Shown piece by piece: positions 26,753 through 36,232 of a DNA stretch of 64,000 nucleotides. A program made the translations under genes and the position numbers. The number at the start of each line of letters is the position of its first letter. Position 1 is the first letter of the stretch. Source of the stretch: UBA1672 sp964587815 (lineage in GTDB: Bacteria > Pseudomonadota > Alphaproteobacteria > Micavibrionales > Micavibrionaceae); contig CAZPMH010000003.1 in the NCBI GenBank assembly GCA_964587815.1, positions 62,001-126,000 of the forward strand. Reading direction: 5' to 3'. A model generated the notes under the pieces. That model did no database searches. It had not been told where the DNA came from and was given only the letters and a program-made list of their open reading frames with translations.

Positions 26753-27616
26753 TTATGTATCAAAAATATCCGGCACCACCGGATACCCGCCCATAACATC
26801 ATAATAGTGGCAGCTATCGCCCAAAGAAGAATAAAGCGCGGATACGGCGTCATCATCGCGCTCGTAATATCCTTGCACTTCCAAAAGGTGAATTTTTACA
26901 CTGGGGTTATGTGACAGCGACGCGGAAAAAACCTTCAAAACGTTGAAGCCATTTTGCTCCGCACGATCTTTGATGCGACCACGACTAACCTCAGGGTCAA
27001 CTTCCAATCCAATGAACGTCACATCATCACCGGAAGGCAGAAACTTGACCTTAGAAATCACAACCGCGCGATCAAAGAATTCTGTCTCATTGTCTGTCTC
27101 CTGACCATAAGGCAGTGAAGAAATAATAGAAAGCGGCGCATCTGCTCGGTTGTTAAACAGGCTCGACCACCACGGATCTTGCCCTTCAATATCCGGCCAC
27201 GGCAAAACCGCAAAGACATCGTCCTCATCACGCACAACAGACAGAGTGTTCTGATCACCCGTCACACGTTTCATCGGAACGGAATGCCCGAAATATCCTT
27301 TTGCCATATCCCAAAACACGCAGTTATTTTTATCGCTCGACACAACAACACGAAAACCTGACTGCAACAAGGCAACCGAGCCGACAAGCTCACGCCAAAT
27401 CCTTACTATCGTCGCACGCGGCAGCATACCATCATGGCGAGAAAGCAAACGCCTGATCATCCGCGCCTCACGCGCAGGCTGCACAATCTGCAGTCCCTCC
27501 TTCTTCTTTGCCATCGCAACCGAAGAAACAAGGGACGCACGCTCCATCAACAAATCATGAACCTGATCGTCAATCGAATCAATTTGCACGCGAATCTGGT
27601 TCAGCTCTTGTGACAT
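26753..27616 (-). CDS. Chorismate mutase (AroQ) with degenerate prephenate dehydratase-like region and ACT-like C-terminus
   Basis: The ATG at 27616 follows AAGAGAG and gives 287 residues. Residues 1-90 are an AroQ-type chorismate mutase (RVQIDSIDDQVHDLLMERASLV, then ARMIRRLLSRHDG), converting chorismate to prephenate. The middle ~100 residues are related in position to the dehydratase domain of P-proteins but lack its recognisable TRF catalytic motif. The last ~90 residues look like an ACT regulatory domain, ending CHYYDVMGGYPVVP, comparable with the LGSYP end of P-proteins. I infer an active mutase with a regulatory tail, not a dehydratase. Such long chorismate mutases occur near tyrC in Alphaproteobacteria. 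Confidence 0.82.
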   Translation of the reverse strand: MSQELNQIRVQIDSIDDQVHDLLMERASLVSSVAMAKKKEGLQIVQPAREARMIRRLLSRHDGMLPRATIVRIWRELVGSVALLQSGFRVVVSSDKNNCVFWDMAKGYFGHSVPMKRVTGDQNTLSVVRDEDDVFAVLPWPDIEGQDPWWSSLFNNRADAPLSIISSLPYGQETDNETEFFDRAVVISKVKFLPSGDDVTFIGLEVDPEVSRGRIKDRAEQNGFNVLKVFSASLSHNPSVKIHLLEVQGYYERDDDAVSALYSSLGDSCHYYDVMGGYPVVPDIFDT

Positions 27617-27690
27617 TGCACTCTCTTTTATTAACGTATAAAACTTATTACATGGAACGCCGCCACAAATCAATTGGATGATCACCGAAT

Positions 27691-28749
27691 ATGCCTTTAG
27701 TCGCGTATAAAAATTTACCCACCTTTGACCGCCTGAAAAACGAAGGGCGCACAGTGCTCCCTGCCGAGCGCGCACAACATCAAGATATTCGCGAAATTCA
27801 TATCGGTCTGCTCAACATGATGCCCGATGCAGCGCTACAGGCGACAGAAAGGCAATTTTTTCGTCTGGTCGGCGAAAGTAACCAAATCGCGCAGCTCTAC
27901 ATCCACCCTTTTACGCTACCTGAGCTACCACGTTCAGAAGAAACGCAAAGTTACATAAAAGAACACTACGAAACATTCGAGGACATTAAGCAACAAGGCC
28001 TGGATGCGCTCATCATTACTGGTGCCAATGTCTCTGAACCTAATTTGAAATTAGAGCCGTTCTGGCAACCGTTAGAACAAGTCGTCAATTGGGCATGGGA
28101 CAATGTCACCTCAACACTATGCTCATGCCTCGCAACGCACGCCGTCATGCAAATGAAATATGACCAACAACGCACGAAACGTGAAGGCGGAAAATTATGG
28201 GGTGTTTATAAACACAGAGTTATTGAACGAGATCACCCTTTGGTCAGAAATATGAACACCGTTTTTGATGTGCCACATTCACGCCATAACAAAATATCAC
28301 CTCAACAATTCGAAGCCGCAAAGATGAACGTCTTAATCAGCGGCGAAGAAACAGGCGCACACCTTGCAGTGAGTTCGGACGGCTTTCGCTTACTCTGCAT
28401 GCAAGGTCACCCTGAATACGACACGATAAGCCTGTTAAAAGAATATGTAAGGGAATTGAAAAACTACAAAGACGGCAGCCGAGAAGACATTCCGCCTCTT
28501 CCTGAAAATTATTTTTCCGACGAAGCAAAGGCAATTATCAGTTCGGTAAACTTACAAAATATGTCAGATAATGATTTTGACGACCTTAACAGGCAACTCA
28601 TAAAAACGCTCGAAAACACATGGACAGACAGCGCCCGCAGCATAATCGCCAGCTGGATCGGCCTTGTTTATCAAACGACCAACGCCGATCGAGAAAAACA
28701 ATTTATGGATGGTATTGATCCTGAAAACCCGTTGGGCTTTATTAACTAG
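27691..28749 (+). CDS. metA: Homoserine O-acyltransferase (MetA/MetAS family)
   Basis: This enzyme activates homoserine for methionine synthesis. The 352-residue protein matches MetA throughout: PLVAYKNLPTFDRL at the start, IGLLNMMPDAALQATERQF, the catalytic cysteine in STLCSCLATHA (Cys146 aligns with the E. coli nucleophile), and HPEYD with the His/Glu pair. Whether acetyl-CoA or succinyl-CoA is used cannot be told reliably from inspection. The gene is divergent from the chorismate mutase gene. Confidence 0.92.
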   Translation: MPLVAYKNLPTFDRLKNEGRTVLPAERAQHQDIREIHIGLLNMMPDAALQATERQFFRLVGESNQIAQLYIHPFTLPELPRSEETQSYIKEHYETFEDIKQQGLDALIITGANVSEPNLKLEPFWQPLEQVVNWAWDNVTSTLCSCLATHAVMQMKYDQQRTKREGGKLWGVYKHRVIERDHPLVRNMNTVFDVPHSRHNKISPQQFEAAKMNVLISGEETGAHLAVSSDGFRLLCMQGHPEYDTISLLKEYVRELKNYKDGSREDIPPLPENYFSDEAKAIISSVNLQNMSDNDFDDLNRQLIKTLENTWTDSARSIIASWIGLVYQTTNADREKQFMDGIDPENPLGFIN

Positions 28750-28758
28750 CAAAAAATT

Positions 28759-29520
28759 TCATTTGCCGTCAAAATTATGCGGCACAGGCCGCCCGACAGG
28801 TGGCGTTAAAATCCCCTTGGTCTTAGATAAAACCGCCGAACCGCCGCTCCCCTTATCAATAGTCGCGTAAATCTGCTTGCTCGCCTCAACCATATGAACA
28901 CCGGCAACAAACGGCAAAATGCTACGCCCTAATTTTTCAATGAGCCGCGCTGATCGCATAATCACGGGCGAATCAGGCACGGGCGGCATAAACAAAACAC
29001 CTTCATGATGATTTTGTACAAATCTGCAGTCTTTGAGCGCCCTCGCAATTTGCGAAACAGTAAACGGCGTACCATGACCAAACGGCGACCAATCAGCATG
29101 TGCCCATGCGCCCATACGATTCGGCACAACAATCAAAACACGACCATTCGGTTTTAAAACCCGCCAAACTTCGCGTATCGTCCTGCGAATATCTGTTGAA
29201 TATTCTAAATGATGGATCAAAAATACACGGTCAACCGACGCATTCTCAATCGGTAAATGGTGATTCTCACAGAGCAAAACACGGTTTTTCTTACCCTGCG
29301 GCCAAAAGGTAGCCCCCTGCTCTTTCGGCATCATTGCGATAACACGCTCGGCATGCGTTTCGAAACTACTCATATAAGGAATCGCATACCCGCATCCGAT
29401 CACGCGAAAATCACGCATATTGCTCCAACGCGCTTGAACGTAATGCGACAATATGGCCTGAACGATACGACCAATATCGCTGGCGTAAAATGTTTCTAAT
29501 TCGTCGATCGACCGTGTCAT
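28759..29520 (-). CDS. Class I SAM-dependent methyltransferase
   Basis: This 253-residue protein has a methyltransferase core. A modified glycine motif I (RVIGCGYAIPYM) is followed by ENHHLPIENASVDRVFLIHHLEYS (motifs II-III of the UbiE/COQ5-like type) and EVWRVLKPNGRVLIVVPN. The C-terminal ~90 residues contain MRSARLIEKLGR and a Lys/Gly-rich tail. The family is common in Alphaproteobacteria; its substrate is unknown. It converges with metA after 9 bases and lies downstream of mutT on the same strand. Confidence 0.85.
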   Translation of the reverse strand: MTRSIDELETFYASDIGRIVQAILSHYVQARWSNMRDFRVIGCGYAIPYMSSFETHAERVIAMMPKEQGATFWPQGKKNRVLLCENHHLPIENASVDRVFLIHHLEYSTDIRRTIREVWRVLKPNGRVLIVVPNRMGAWAHADWSPFGHGTPFTVSQIARALKDCRFVQNHHEGVLFMPPVPDSPVIMRSARLIEKLGRSILPFVAGVHMVEASKQIYATIDKGSGGSAVLSKTKGILTPPVGRPVPHNFDGK

Positions 29521-29532
29521 ACTTTAATTATA

Positions 29533-29991
29533 TTATAAATGATCACGTAATTGGTAAATAAGTGGGATATCAGCCTCAGGCATTGGGTAATCATACATAT
29601 CCTTCGGCAAAACCCAAGCAAAGCTCTGCCCTTCCATCGCCTTTATATCCCCGCGCCAAACACGGCAAACAAAAACCGGCATCAGCAAATGAAATGTTTC
29701 ATAGGAATGTGACGCAAAGGCAATCGGCGAAAAACAACATTCGCGCGTTTCAATTCCGAGCTCTTCCTTAAGCTCGCGCATCAGCGTGAATTCCGGTGTT
29801 TCGCCCTCTTCAATCTTGCCTCCGGGAAACTCCCACAGCCCCGCCATTGATTTGCCCTCAGGGCGCTGAGCAAGAAGAACACGGCCCTCCTTATCAACCA
29901 ACGCCGCAGCCGCAACAAGGATAGTCGGCAATCCCGACGGCTCAGTCGGCATGGGCAAAGCAAGCGCCTGTTCACAATTCATCTTCGGCAT
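29533..29991 (-). CDS. mutT: NUDIX hydrolase, MutT-like (8-oxo-dGTP diphosphatase)
   Basis: The 152-residue protein carries a complete Nudix box (GX5EX7REUXEEXGU) as GGKIEEGE then RELKEELGIE, preceded by RPEGKSMAGLWEFPGG, the typical MutT lead-in. MutT hydrolyses oxidised dGTP and prevents A-to-C transversions. The N-terminus may start at the first Met or at Met4 (MNCEQ); neither has a decisive ribosome site. Confidence 0.88.
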   Translation of the reverse strand: MPKMNCEQALALPMPTEPSGLPTILVAAAALVDKEGRVLLAQRPEGKSMAGLWEFPGGKIEEGETPEFTLMRELKEELGIETRECCFSPIAFASHSYETFHLLMPVFVCRVWRGDIKAMEGQSFAWVLPKDMYDYPMPEADIPLIYQLRDHL

Positions 29992-30028
29992 AATTAAATC
30001 CTCAAAACTCTACATCTTGGTGGAAATA

Positions 30029-30060
30029 AAAAAGCCGCGGCTATCTATGCGCGGCTTTTT
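30029..30060 (-). terminator. Rho-independent terminator after the PPIase gene
   Basis: Arms of 11 bases (GCCGCG with flanking A/T runs) pair around a 10-base loop; on the minus strand the stem is followed by a T run. It lies 31 bases past the PPIase stop. The symmetric A and T tracts make it potentially bidirectional, but no plus-strand gene ends here. Confidence 0.85.
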
Positions 30061-30090
30061 GTAAAAAATCATAGAGTGCCTAATGCGATA

Positions 30091-31176
30091 TTATTCGCTT
30101 TCAGCGGCTTCTTCTTCAGGGGCGGCTTCGGCATCTGCAGAAGCGCCTTCATCAGCAGCCTCGGCATCCTCAGATGCATCCTCAGCCTCTTCCGCACCTG
30201 CGGCTGGTTCCTGCTGACCTAACGGGTTACCGTTAATGTCAAAACGCTCAATATCAGCGGCTTCTTTCCATTCCTGAAGAGTCTCTTCAAAAACCTGACG
30301 CTGCATTTCCTGTTCCAAGAACGGCTTTACATCTTCATACGCTTCAACCGGGCGGATACGTTTCTCGTCTACGCGAATAACGTGATATCCGAATTGAGAT
30401 TTCACAGGCGCCTCAATCAAGCCGGGCTCCGCACCGAAAGTGGCTTCTGCAAACTCAGGAACAACTTCCTGTGCAGCAAAAAACCCAAGGTCTCCACCAT
30501 TCGCAGCAGTACCGTCTTTCGATAGCTCCTTTGCAAGAGCAGCAAAATCAGCGCCACCTTTCAATTTCGCAATCGCATCTTTCGCAACAGCTTCTTCTTG
30601 AACCAAGATATGTGCCGCTTTCACTTCCTCAGTTTCTGGAAAGTTTTCGACATACTCTTGATACGCCTCCTTAAGACGCTCATCTGTCAAACGCTCATCA
30701 ACAGCATTCTCGACATACTTTGTGCGCACCAACTGCTCTCTCACCGTTGCCAACTGCTCTTTAACATCAGGGTCGTTCGCAAGATTCGCCTTTGCGGCCT
30801 TCTCATCGATAATGACGTTTGTGATCAACTGCTCAACAGAAAGAGGCAACAACTGCTCCATCGGAATTTGCTGCATTTGTGGCGGCATCTTTTGAACCAT
30901 CGCCAAGACTTCGCTGCGTGTAATCTCTTCGCCATTGACGCGCGCGACGACCGGGTTGTTTACAGGGTCAGCGGCAGGCTTATCTTCGTCAGCCTTCTTC
31001 GCCATACCAACAGCGCTTGCAAGTTGCGACTGCTGAAACTGTGTTTGAAATTGCTGTAATACGTTCTTCTGACCGCTAACATACGCAACGGCGCCAAACG
31101 CAACAAATACGATCAACAACATAATTGTTGTCAAAGCACTACCGCGCTCATGGTGGTTTTCATTAAAATTATGCAT
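30091..31176 (-). CDS. Parvulin-type peptidyl-prolyl isomerase (SurA/PrsA-like)
   Basis: The ATG at 31176 follows GAGAGGG and gives 361 residues. After a short cytoplasmic tail there is one membrane helix (about residues 15-35), so the protein is anchored with its bulk in the periplasm. A SurA-type N-terminal helical chaperone region (about 70-180) is followed by a parvulin domain (about 185-285: VKAAHILVQEE, GGDLGFFAAQEVVPEFAEA, SQFGYHVIRVDE). The last 45 residues are nearly all Ala and Glu, a disordered acidic tail. It probably helps outer-membrane protein folding, and its position opposite secA fits secretion. Confidence 0.9.
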   Translation of the reverse strand: MHNFNENHHERGSALTTIMLLIVFVAFGAVAYVSGQKNVLQQFQTQFQQSQLASAVGMAKKADEDKPAADPVNNPVVARVNGEEITRSEVLAMVQKMPPQMQQIPMEQLLPLSVEQLITNVIIDEKAAKANLANDPDVKEQLATVREQLVRTKYVENAVDERLTDERLKEAYQEYVENFPETEEVKAAHILVQEEAVAKDAIAKLKGGADFAALAKELSKDGTAANGGDLGFFAAQEVVPEFAEATFGAEPGLIEAPVKSQFGYHVIRVDEKRIRPVEAYEDVKPFLEQEMQRQVFEETLQEWKEAADIERFDINGNPLGQQEPAAGAEEAEDASEDAEAADEGASADAEAAPEEEAAESE

Positions 31177-31309
31177 CAATATGCCCTCTCATTTACTGTA
31201 TATATAAAACATATACTTGTTTAATCTTCTTAAAATGAATATCCGTCAACTTAAACAAAGCATCTTCTCTTTTCAACACCTATTGCACCACCTATACACA
31301 GGGCTTTTA

Positions 31310-31338
31310 TTGACGCGGAGTGATTTGCCCCTTATATC
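31310..31338 (+). promoter_or_regulatory. secA: Predicted sigma70-type promoter of secA
   Basis: TTGACG (31310-31315) and TATATC (31333-31338) are 17 bases apart. The -10 ends 31 bases before the secA ATG, and AGGA of the ribosome site lies downstream of the expected start. Confidence 0.6.
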
Positions 31339-31369
31339 ATTGTCCATATAAATATTCTTAGGACAAAAT

Positions 31370-34132
31370 ATGTTACTCTCACTCATGACAAAAATATTCG
31401 GATCATCAAACGACCGCGCCTTGAAAGCTTATCAAAGGCAAATCGACCCGATAAACGCTCTTGAGCAAAATTATGAGAAGATGAGCGATGATGAGCTGAA
31501 AAACCAAACGGCTCTGTTCCGCGAACGCCTTGAAAACGGTGAGCCGTTAAAAAACCTAACCCACGAAGCCTTTGCGGTTGTCAGGGAAGCAGCAAAAAGA
31601 ACACTCGGTCAACGTCATTACGATGTTCAGTTAATCGGCGGTATGGTTCTTAACGATGGAAAAATCGCCGAAATGCGTACAGGTGAAGGTAAAACGCTTG
31701 TTGCAACGCTTGCCGTATACCTCAACGCGCTTTCAGGCAAAGGCGTGCATGTTGTCACAGTCAACGACTACCTCGCCTTCCGTGACTCCGAATGGATGAG
31801 CCAAGTCTACACTTTCCTCGGTCTGACAACAGGCTGCATCACAAGCAACGTGAGCGAAGAAGCCCGCCGCAAAGCCTATGCCTGTGACGTAACGTATGGC
31901 ACAAACAACGAATTCGGTTTTGATTACCTGCGTGATAACATGAAATTCAGCATTGATGACATGGTTCAACGCCCCTTCAACTTTGCCATCATTGACGAGG
32001 TCGATTCGATTCTGATTGATGAAGCCAGAACGCCGCTTATTATTTCGGGGCCATCCGAAGGCAACATGGATTTATACGTCTCCATCGATAAAATCATACC
32101 GAAATTGGACGATGAAGATTACGATTTAGAGGAAAAGCACAAAAGCATCGTTCTGACCGAACAGGGCCAAGAACATGTCGAAGAATTGCTGCGCGAACAC
32201 GGCATTCTAACCGAAGGTGGCATGTATGATTTAAATAACATCTCACTCGTACACCACGTTAATCAGGCCTTGCGCGCGCATAAAATGTTTCAGGCCGAAA
32301 AAGATTATATCGTAAAAGACAATAAGGTCGTTCTCATCGATGAATTCACAGGCCGCATGATGGATGGTCGTCGCCTTTCCGAAGGTTTACATCAAGCGAT
32401 TGAGGCAAAAGAAAACGTCGAAATTCAAAACGAAAACCAAACGCTTGCCTCCATCACCTTCCAGAATTACTTCCGCATGTATCCGAAATTGTCAGGCATG
32501 ACAGGAACAGCGATGACCGAAGCGGCCGAATTTGATGAAATCTACAAACTCGGCGTTGTCCAAATCCCAACGCACCGCCCGATTGCAAGAAAAGACGCGG
32601 ATGATAAAATCTATAAGTCGCTGGAAGAAAAAGAAGCCGCAATCACGGCACTGGTAAAAGAATGTCAATCAAACGAACAACCTGTTTTGGTCGGTACGGT
32701 CTCAATCGAAAAATCGGAAGAACTCTCCGCACGCTTCAAAAAAGAAAAAATTAAACACAGCGTCCTAAACGCACGTCAGCACGAACACGAAGCCTACATT
32801 GTCGCGCAGGCCGGTCGTCCGGGCGCGGTCACAATCGCGACAAACATGGCGGGTCGTGGCACGGACATTCAGCTAGGCGGAAACGCAGAAATGCGCATCC
32901 AACAAGAAGTTGATGACAGCCTGCCCGAAGATAAAAAGAAGGCCAAAATTGAAAAAATCATGGCCGAAGTCGAAGAAGACAAAGAAAAAGTCAAAGAAGT
33001 CGGTGGCCTCTACATCGTCGGCACCGAACGCCATGAATCACGCCGCATCGACAACCAGCTTCGCGGTCGCGCAGGACGTCAAGGCGACCCGGGCGCATCG
33101 ATGTTCTTCCTCTCCGTTGACGATGATCTGGTCAGAATTTTCGCAGGCCAACAACTCGAAAACCTGCTTTCAAGCAAACGCATAGGCTTAGAAGATGGCG
33201 AAGCATTAGAGCACCCTTGGATTTCAAAAATGCTTGAACGCGCGCAAGGCAAAGTCGAACAAATGAACTTTGAAATGCGTAAAAACCTACTCAAATTCGA
33301 TGACGTGATGAACGATCAGCGTAAAGAGATTTATGCAGAGCGCCGAGAAATCATGCTCGCAGAAAACGTCACAGACATGGTCAAAGAAATGCGCCATGAT
33401 GTAATCGAAGATATCGTGAATATGTGTATTCCCGAAAATTCTTACGCTGAGCAATGGGATATGGATACGCTGGAGACAGAAATTCTCCGCCTCGTGAACC
33501 TTGATGTGCCTGTCAAAGACTGGGCCGCCGAAGAAGGCATTGCCGACGTGGAAATGATTGACCGCCTGATCGATGCATCGGATAAGAAAATGGCAGAAAA
33601 GGCAGCAAATATCGGCTCTGACATATGGAGACAGATTGAAAAATCTGTCATGCTGCAAATCCTTGATCAACAGTGGAAAGAACACCTTCTTAACCTCGAC
33701 CATCTGCGTCAGGGCATTAACTTGCGCGCTTTCGGTCAAAAAGACCCGCTTAATGAATATAAAACCGAAGCCTTCGCCATGTTCCAAGAAATGCTGGAGA
33801 CTATGCGCGAAACAACCACACAAACGCTCAGCATCCTTGAATTTAATATGGACGAGCAAAGAGCATCACTCTCTATTGACGAATCCCTGAACAGAAGCGA
33901 ACAAAACATTCAGGAAACGCGGATGGATCCGGCTTTGGAATCAGGCGGCAACAATGTTGCCTCACCGTTCGGAACGGTGGAAGACACACAAAGCCAAAGC
34001 GCACCACAACCTTACAAGGCGCCTGAGTTTGATCAGAATGATCCGTCAACATGGGGCAAAACACCACGCAATGCGAAATGCCCCTGTGGTTCAGGCAAGA
34101 AGTACAAACAGTGCCATGGAAAAATCACTTAA
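31370..34132 (+). CDS. secA: Protein translocase ATPase SecA
   Basis: SecA drives preproteins through SecYEG. The 920-residue protein has the DEAD motor (MRTGEGKTLVA; DEVDSILIDEARTPLIISG), the preprotein cross-linking domain, the second nucleotide-binding domain (ATNMAGRGTDIQLGG), the helical scaffold and two-helix finger. The C-terminal zinc site is CPCGSGKKYKQCHG, which binds SecB. The ATG at 31370 follows TTAGGACAAAAT; a second ATG at 31385 gives MTKIFGSS. Its last 17 bases overlap the alpha/beta hydrolase gene. Confidence 0.98.
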   Translation: MLLSLMTKIFGSSNDRALKAYQRQIDPINALEQNYEKMSDDELKNQTALFRERLENGEPLKNLTHEAFAVVREAAKRTLGQRHYDVQLIGGMVLNDGKIAEMRTGEGKTLVATLAVYLNALSGKGVHVVTVNDYLAFRDSEWMSQVYTFLGLTTGCITSNVSEEARRKAYACDVTYGTNNEFGFDYLRDNMKFSIDDMVQRPFNFAIIDEVDSILIDEARTPLIISGPSEGNMDLYVSIDKIIPKLDDEDYDLEEKHKSIVLTEQGQEHVEELLREHGILTEGGMYDLNNISLVHHVNQALRAHKMFQAEKDYIVKDNKVVLIDEFTGRMMDGRRLSEGLHQAIEAKENVEIQNENQTLASITFQNYFRMYPKLSGMTGTAMTEAAEFDEIYKLGVVQIPTHRPIARKDADDKIYKSLEEKEAAITALVKECQSNEQPVLVGTVSIEKSEELSARFKKEKIKHSVLNARQHEHEAYIVAQAGRPGAVTIATNMAGRGTDIQLGGNAEMRIQQEVDDSLPEDKKKAKIEKIMAEVEEDKEKVKEVGGLYIVGTERHESRRIDNQLRGRAGRQGDPGASMFFLSVDDDLVRIFAGQQLENLLSSKRIGLEDGEALEHPWISKMLERAQGKVEQMNFEMRKNLLKFDDVMNDQRKEIYAERREIMLAENVTDMVKEMRHDVIEDIVNMCIPENSYAEQWDMDTLETEILRLVNLDVPVKDWAAEEGIADVEMIDRLIDASDKKMAEKAANIGSDIWRQIEKSVMLQILDQQWKEHLLNLDHLRQGINLRAFGQKDPLNEYKTEAFAMFQEMLETMRETTTQTLSILEFNMDEQRASLSIDESLNRSEQNIQETRMDPALESGGNNVASPFGTVEDTQSQSAPQPYKAPEFDQNDPSTWGKTPRNAKCPCGSGKKYKQCHGKIT

Positions 34133-35054
34133 ATTACCGAACTTCAAATATGAAACCCGCTCTGTAGTATCAAAAAACAGCCGCGGCACACATAAAATTG
34201 TCTACAGCGATTGGAAACCGAAAAACCATGACGCAAATACGGCAAACGTCCTCGTCTGCATTCACGGATTAACTGGTAACGGCAACGATTTTGATTTTCT
34301 AGCTGATAAGCTCACAGAAGAAAACTATAGAATAATCGCAATCGACCTGCCGGGCCGCGGAAGAAGTGACTTCCTTCAAAATCCGCTAGATTACAATTAC
34401 GATCAATATGTAACGGATATCAACGCCGTTCTGAGCGATCTCGATCTAAACAAACCGAAATCTATCGACTGGCTAGGCGTTTCTTTGGGGGGCCTTCTCG
34501 GCTTTATGATCGCCGCTGAAGAGAACTCACCAATAAGACGCCTTATTGTAAATGATGTAGGACCTGAGGTCCCGCAAGCCGCACTTGATTTTATTTACAG
34601 AGTGATAAAACGAACATATACGTTCAACTCTCTCACAGATTTTGAAAATCGACTACGCGCAACCCGTGGTAAATTCTGGGGCCCGATGGAGAATATGCAC
34701 TGGCAACACATGGCCGAACATAACCACCGCACCATAAAAGCAGGTCTGATTTTTAAAAAAGACAAAATAACATATGCCTACGATCCTAAAATCTCACACA
34801 TTTTCAAAACAGCGCCCACCGGCTCAGAAGATTTGTGGCAAAGCTGGAAAAAAATAGATTGCCCGATCTTAGTACTTCGCGGTGAGAATTCGTTGCTTTT
34901 AACACATGAAGGTCTTGAAAAAATGCTAAAAAACCCGCCGAAAAATAGCGCTATAAATACGCACACTTTCGCTGATTGCGGCCACGTTCCGTCACTTATG
35001 CAAGACGACCAAATACTGGTGATACAAAACTGGCTGGAACAAACATCAATATGA
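34116..35054 (+). CDS. Alpha/beta hydrolase
   Basis: Starting at the ATG inside the secA end, the product has 312 residues. It has the oxyanion-region CIHGLTGN (HG at ~50), AIDLPGRGRSDF, and the nucleophile elbow GVSLGG with Ser123; the late CGHVPSLM supplies the catalytic His. Asp should lie near PILVLRGENS. Substrate is unknown; the family includes esterases and lactonases. It overlaps secA by 17 bases and the next gene by 4 (ATGA), so translation is coupled along the chain. The open frame extends upstream within secA but that part is a shadow. Confidence 0.88.
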   Translation: MEKSLKLPNFKYETRSVVSKNSRGTHKIVYSDWKPKNHDANTANVLVCIHGLTGNGNDFDFLADKLTEENYRIIAIDLPGRGRSDFLQNPLDYNYDQYVTDINAVLSDLDLNKPKSIDWLGVSLGGLLGFMIAAEENSPIRRLIVNDVGPEVPQAALDFIYRVIKRTYTFNSLTDFENRLRATRGKFWGPMENMHWQHMAEHNHRTIKAGLIFKKDKITYAYDPKISHIFKTAPTGSEDLWQSWKKIDCPILVLRGENSLLLTHEGLEKMLKNPPKNSAINTHTFADCGHVPSLMQDDQILVIQNWLEQTSI

Positions 35055-36232
35055 ATTCAGACCGGAAAAATATTGATGTTTTAATCATCGGTGCAGGCAT
35101 CGCAGGGCTTTGGACCTTTAATCATTTAAAATCACTCGGCTATGATGTCCTTCTACTCGAAAAACAAAGCATCGGATGCGGCCAAACAATCGCCGCGCAA
35201 GGCATCATACATTCAGGCTTAAAGTTTTCACTCGCAGGAAAAGTAAACACTCTGGCAAAAACCATCAGCGCCATGCCTGATCGATGGCGAGACGCTCTGC
35301 AAGGAAACGGCCAAGTAGACTTATCCGCCGCATATCTTAGTGCTGAATCGCAACACTTATTAATCCCTTCAGGCTTTTTCGGCGGCTTAACGAAGCTTGT
35401 CACACAAAAAGCTCTTGGCCAAAACGTACACAATATTCCCAACACTCAATGGCCGGAAAACTTAAAACAATCTGGGTTTAAGGGGTCATTGATCCATATG
35501 GGCGAGCCTGTCTTAGACGTACCGTCAACAATACGGGCACTTGCAAAGCCCTATGAAAATTGTATAAAGAAGATAACATCAAATGATGTCGATGAATTTA
35601 TTAAACAGCACAACATAGTGCCAAAAGTAAAAATCTTCACCAGCGCAGCTCATAACGAAAAACATGCTATAGAACAAAAAGCAAACCACGGCTTGCAAAC
35701 ACAACATCGTCCTCTCTTGCAAGGTATGATGAAAAACGCACCATTCCCTTTATTTGCACATTTAGTCGGTAAAACGGACAAACCCGTTGTCTCAATCACG
35801 ACCCATAAATTAAATAACGGCACATTAATATGGTATTTGGGTGGCGGAGTCGCAGAACGCGACAAAGATGCTAACCCGCTCGATGTTTATGAACAAAGCG
35901 TACAAGCTTTTGCAAAATACTTGCCGAACGTAGACTTTACTAAAGCAGAATGGGCAGCTCTGCCGATTGACCGTGTGGAAGGAAAATCAAAAACGGACAG
36001 CTGGATGCCCGACACACCAACAATTCACGAAACAGACGGAGCGTTATATTGTTGGCCTACAAAACTAACTTTCGCACCCTTGTTAGGTAACATGGTGTTA
36101 AATAAACTACAAAAAAGAAATATCACGCCATCAAAGACGCAAACGTCGTTCGAACAGTTACAGCCTGTGGAATACACAAAAACGCCGTGGCAAAAGATAG
36201 AGGACAACAAAGCATGGACAAAGTTGAACTAG
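35051..36232 (+). CDS. FAD-dependent oxidoreductase (DAO family)
   Basis: This 393-residue protein begins with the dinucleotide-binding fingerprint VLIIGAGIAGLWTF and GYDVLLLEKQSIGCGQT, followed by AAQGIIHSGLKF, typical of the DAO / glycerol-3-phosphate dehydrogenase superfamily. The C-terminal part has GTLIWYLGGGVAERD and WPTKLTFAPLLGN, which would close the flavin site. The substrate is unknown. The start overlaps the hydrolase stop by 4 bases and its end overlaps the aldo/keto reductase start by 19 bases. Confidence 0.83.
   Translation: MNSDRKNIDVLIIGAGIAGLWTFNHLKSLGYDVLLLEKQSIGCGQTIAAQGIIHSGLKFSLAGKVNTLAKTISAMPDRWRDALQGNGQVDLSAAYLSAESQHLLIPSGFFGGLTKLVTQKALGQNVHNIPNTQWPENLKQSGFKGSLIHMGEPVLDVPSTIRALAKPYENCIKKITSNDVDEFIKQHNIVPKVKIFTSAAHNEKHAIEQKANHGLQTQHRPLLQGMMKNAPFPLFAHLVGKTDKPVVSITTHKLNNGTLIWYLGGGVAERDKDANPLDVYEQSVQAFAKYLPNVDFTKAEWAALPIDRVEGKSKTDSWMPDTPTIHETDGALYCWPTKLTFAPLLGNMVLNKLQKRNITPSKTQTSFEQLQPVEYTKTPWQKIEDNKAWTKLN

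Noticed and set aside
30091..30225. Repetitive Ala/Glu-coding stretch at the end of the PPIase gene
   Set aside because: This is low-complexity coding for a disordered tail, kept in frame; no evidence of a mobile or tandem DNA repeat.
33287..33859. A 190-codon open frame antisense to secA
   Set aside because: It lies wholly inside the strongly supported secA frame and shows no domain, signal or ribosome site; it is a codon-usage shadow.
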